Below are positions 13,261 to 15,051 of a stretch of DNA of 15,051 nt, one piece after another. The position numbers and the translations under genes were made by a program. Positions within the stretch are counted from its first letter, which is position 1, and the number at the start of each line of letters is the position of its first letter. Below the pieces are notes generated by a model. The model had not been told where the DNA came from. It ran no database searches and saw only the letters and a list, made by a program, of their open reading frames with translations. This DNA comes from Pseudomonadota bacterium. Its GTDB lineage: Bacteria; Pseudomonadota; Gammaproteobacteria; Xanthomonadales; Xanthomonadaceae. The stretch spans positions 1 to 15,051 of the forward strand of contig JAFAFD010000419.1 in NCBI GenBank assembly GCA_023423675.1, in the 5' to 3' direction.

Positions 13261-13291
13261 GACAATGCACATCCGCGCATCGGAGATTGTC
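13261..13291 (+). promoter_or_regulatory. Dyad enclosing the ribosome binding site of the HD-domain gene
   Basis: GACAAT (13261-13266) and ATTGTC (13286-13291) are inverted repeats. Inside, CCG (13273-13275) can pair with CGG (13281-13283), overlapping the GGAG ribosome binding site. The stem is interrupted, so a role in limiting translation is only a suggestion. Confidence 0.3.
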
Positions 13292-13744
13292 ATGGTTTGG
13301 ATCGCACGCGCCCGTGCACTGGCCACCGCAGCCCACGCCGGGCAGGTCGACAAGGCCGGCCAGCCCTACATCGGCCATGTCAGCCGGGTGGCCGCCCGCG
13401 TCCGCGGCGACGCCGATGCCGAAGTGGTGGCCTGGCTGCACGACGTGGTGGAGGACTGCCCCGGATCTGCCGCGCAGGTGCAGGCGTTTCCGCCAGCAGT
13501 GCAGCGCGCGGTCCAGCTGCTGAGCCGCAACAGCACACCCGACGCCGACCACTATTACGCACGCATTGCCGCCGACCCGCTGGCACTGAAGGTGAAACAG
13601 GCCGATATCGCCGACAACGCCGATGAAGACCGGCTGGCCGCCCTGGATACCGCCACCGCCGAGCGCCTGCGCGTGAAATACCGGCACGCGCTGGCCCAGC
13701 TTGCCGCCCTGTCCGCGCCGACCGCTCCATCCATCGAACACTGA
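13292..13744 (+). CDS. Small HD-domain phosphohydrolase, SpoT/MESH1-like
   Basis: This 150-residue protein consists almost entirely of one HD domain. ATG 13292 is preferred over in-frame ATGs at 13244 and 13265 because GGAG stands 6 bases upstream. The opening (AHAGQ..KAGQPYIGHVSRVA) matches the start of RelA/SpoT-type HD hydrolases. Likely metal ligands are His29, His50-Asp51 (WLHDVVED) and Asp105 (KQADIADNAD), with spacings close to those of MESH1 and other small alarmone hydrolases. The usual LADR..N motif is altered to ADIADNAD, so the substrate is uncertain: (p)ppGpp, another nucleotide, or something else. No synthetase or TGS domain is present. It reads away from the T4SS genes and ends 76 bases before the MFS gene. 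No membrane segment or signal peptide is seen. Confidence 0.85.
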   Translation: MVWIARARALATAAHAGQVDKAGQPYIGHVSRVAARVRGDADAEVVAWLHDVVEDCPGSAAQVQAFPPAVQRAVQLLSRNSTPDADHYYARIAADPLALKVKQADIADNADEDRLAALDTATAERLRVKYRHALAQLAALSAPTAPSIEH

Positions 13745-13765
13745 TTTACCCTTGCGCGGGTGCCG

Positions 13766-13788
13766 CTGCTGCGGTGCAGCAGTACAAT
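13766..13788 (+). promoter_or_regulatory. Hairpin operator and -10 box before the MFS gene
   Basis: A perfect 7-bp inverted repeat, CTGCTGC-GGT-GCAGCAG (13766-13782), directly abuts TACAAT (13783-13788), a good -10 hexamer. No -35 is found at the right distance; TTGCGC at 13752 is 25 bases away. The dyad fills the spacer, as expected for a repressor or a MerR/other activator site. A start near 13795 would leave a leader of about 26 bases. Confidence 0.45.
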
Positions 13789-13820
13789 GGGCGGCTTCCC
13801 CCGCCCTGCCCGCCCCCCGC

Positions 13821-15017
13821 ATGAGCCCCAATTCCTCCCTGGCCGCGCGGCTGACGCCGCGTCAGCGCACCTGGATCATCCTTGCCCTGTCGCTGGGTGG
13901 CTTTGCCATCGGCACCAGTGAATTCGCCAGCATGGGCCTGATGCTGGAGATCAGCCGCGGCCTGTCGATCAGCGAGACCCAGGTCGGCCACCTGATCAGT
14001 GCCTACGCGATCGGCGTGGTGGTCGGCGCGCCGATCCTCGCCTTCATCGGCGCCTCGTTCCCGCGCCGCAAGCTGCTGCTGGCGCTGATGGGCTTCTACG
14101 CGGTGGGCAACCTGGCCAGCGCCCTGGCCCCCAACTACGGCACCATGCTGATCGCGCGCTTCGTCGCTGGCCTGCCGCATGGCGCCTACTTCGGCGTGGC
14201 GATGCTGGTGGCCGCGGCCATCAGCCCGGCCGGCCAGCGTGGCCAGGCGATGTCACGGGTGCTGCTCGGCCTGTCCATCGCGATCCTGATCGGCAACCCG
14301 CTGACCACCTGGCTGGGCCAGCAGCTGAGCTGGCGCACCGCCTTCGCCCTGGTCAGCGTGCTGGCCATCGCCACGGTGGTGATGATCGCCCGCTTCCTGC
14401 TGCCCGATCCGGACGAGGCGCGTACCTCGCCGATGCGTGAGCTGCGCGCGTTCAACACCACCCAGGTGTGGCTGGCGCTGGGCATCGGCGCGGTCGGCTT
14501 TGCCGGCATGTTCTGTGTCTTCACCTACCTCGCGCCGACCCTGGTGCAGGTGACCGGCGTGGCCGAGTCGTGGATGCCGCTGGCCGTGGGCGTGTTCGGC
14601 ATCGGCGCGATCATCGGCAACATCGCCGGCGGCTGGCTGGTGGACAAGTTCCACTTCAACGCCGCCGCCGTCGTGCTGGTGTGGTCCATCGTGATGCTGC
14701 TGCTGTACCCGCTGGCCGCGCAGTCGGTGTGGACCATCGGCCCGATGATCATCACCGTGGGCACCATGGGCGCGCTGGCCGCGGTGCTGCAGACGCGATT
14801 GATGGACGTGGCCGGCGAAGCACAGACCCTGGCTGCCGCATCCAACCACGCTGCCTTCAACACCGCCAACGCGCTGGGGCCGTGGCTGGGTGGCATGGCC
14901 ATCAGTGCCGGCTTCAGCCCGGCGACCACCGGCTATGTCGGCGCGGCCACTGCGATCGGCGGCCTGCTGTTGTGGTGTGTCTCGGTAATGGTGGACCGCC
15001 GCCGCAAGGCTGCCTGA
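13821..15017 (+). CDS. MFS transporter, DHA1-type efflux protein
   Basis: This is a 398-residue integral membrane protein with about 12 hydrophobic segments, of standard length for the DHA1 drug:proton antiporter group of the major facilitator superfamily. ATG 13821 begins MSPNSSLAARLTPRQR just before segment 1 (IILALSLGGFAIGTSEFASMGLM), whose GTSEF motif is typical of the AraJ/YdhP/PbuE-like members. IGASFPRRKLLLALM near 85-100 is the loop 2-3 motif, followed by LIARFVAGLPHGAYFGVA. It would export small molecules, sugars, nucleosides or drugs using the proton gradient; the substrate cannot be read from the sequence. Upstream of the ATG is a pyrimidine-rich run without a Shine-Dalgarno sequence. 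The frame is open upstream to 13701 inside the HD gene, but that extension is not credible. GC is high (73% in a sampled line), unlike the T4SS genes virB5/virB6. Confidence 0.92.
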   Translation: MSPNSSLAARLTPRQRTWIILALSLGGFAIGTSEFASMGLMLEISRGLSISETQVGHLISAYAIGVVVGAPILAFIGASFPRRKLLLALMGFYAVGNLASALAPNYGTMLIARFVAGLPHGAYFGVAMLVAAAISPAGQRGQAMSRVLLGLSIAILIGNPLTTWLGQQLSWRTAFALVSVLAIATVVMIARFLLPDPDEARTSPMRELRAFNTTQVWLALGIGAVGFAGMFCVFTYLAPTLVQVTGVAESWMPLAVGVFGIGAIIGNIAGGWLVDKFHFNAAAVVLVWSIVMLLLYPLAAQSVWTIGPMIITVGTMGALAAVLQTRLMDVAGEAQTLAAASNHAAFNTANALGPWLGGMAISAGFSPATTGYVGAATAIGGLLLWCVSVMVDRRRKAA

Positions 15018-15051
15018 GGTCCTGCACTCAGCCCATGCCGCTGGCAGGGGC

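Noticed and set aside
13169..13831. N-terminal extension of the 85-residue gene to 306 codons
   Set aside because: The extension overlaps the HD-domain gene and the MFS start on the other strand; the good ribosome binding site is before ATG 13168.
1..15051. CRISPR arrays, tRNA or rRNA genes, insertion sequences, integrase or attachment sites
   Set aside because: I looked for regular spaced repeats, tRNA-like cloverleaf ends, transposase/integrase motifs and flanking repeats, and saw none.

Overview
The window is a stretch of a high-GC gammaproteobacterial chromosome of the Xanthomonadaceae. It is most probably a Stenotrophomonas of the S. maltophilia group. The reasons are the gene content and order, a Xanthomonas-type VirB7, and a GTAG-headed hairpin of the kind scattered through S. 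maltophilia genomes. No database search was possible, so the species call is inference.

About 85% of the window is a chromosomal type IV secretion system (T4SS) locus, all read on the minus strand. In transcription order it runs: an unrecognised 85-residue protein (13168-12911), VirD4 (12874-11195), a 417-base regulatory gap, then VirB7, VirB8, VirB9, VirB10, VirB11, VirB1, VirB2, VirB3, VirB4, VirB5 and VirB6. VirB6 runs off the left edge. This virD4-virB7-to-11-virB1-to-6 order, and a VirB7 lipoprotein carrying an extra folded C-terminal domain, match the contact-dependent, bacteria-killing T4SS (X-T4SS) of Xanthomonas citri and S. maltophilia. No relaxase, mating-pair accessory gene or origin of transfer is visible. 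No effector or immunity gene lies in the window; if linked, they would be beyond the left edge or elsewhere in the genome. VirB7, VirB9 and VirB10 form the outer-membrane core; VirB3, VirB6 and VirB8 are the inner-membrane platform; VirB4, VirB11 and VirD4 are the ATPases; VirB2 and VirB5 are the pilus; VirB1 is the peptidoglycan-cutting enzyme.

The virD4-virB7 gap (10778-11194) is the richest non-coding stretch. On its upstream side it holds three spaced dyads and a possible sigma-70-type promoter. On its downstream side it holds a long leader with several hairpins. One of these shows AGGGAUG in a 7-nt loop closed by a perfect 5-bp stem, which closely resembles a CsrA/RsmA target. CsrA is known to repress the virB operon of X. 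citri. Strong hairpins without U-tracts also punctuate the operon after virB7, virB1 and virB3, which suggests differential mRNA processing or stability along one transcript.

To the right of the T4SS, on the plus strand, are a small HD-domain protein resembling SpoT/MESH1-type alarmone hydrolases (13292-13744) and a 12-segment MFS drug/metabolite efflux protein (13821-15017). These look like the chromosomal flank of the T4SS locus.
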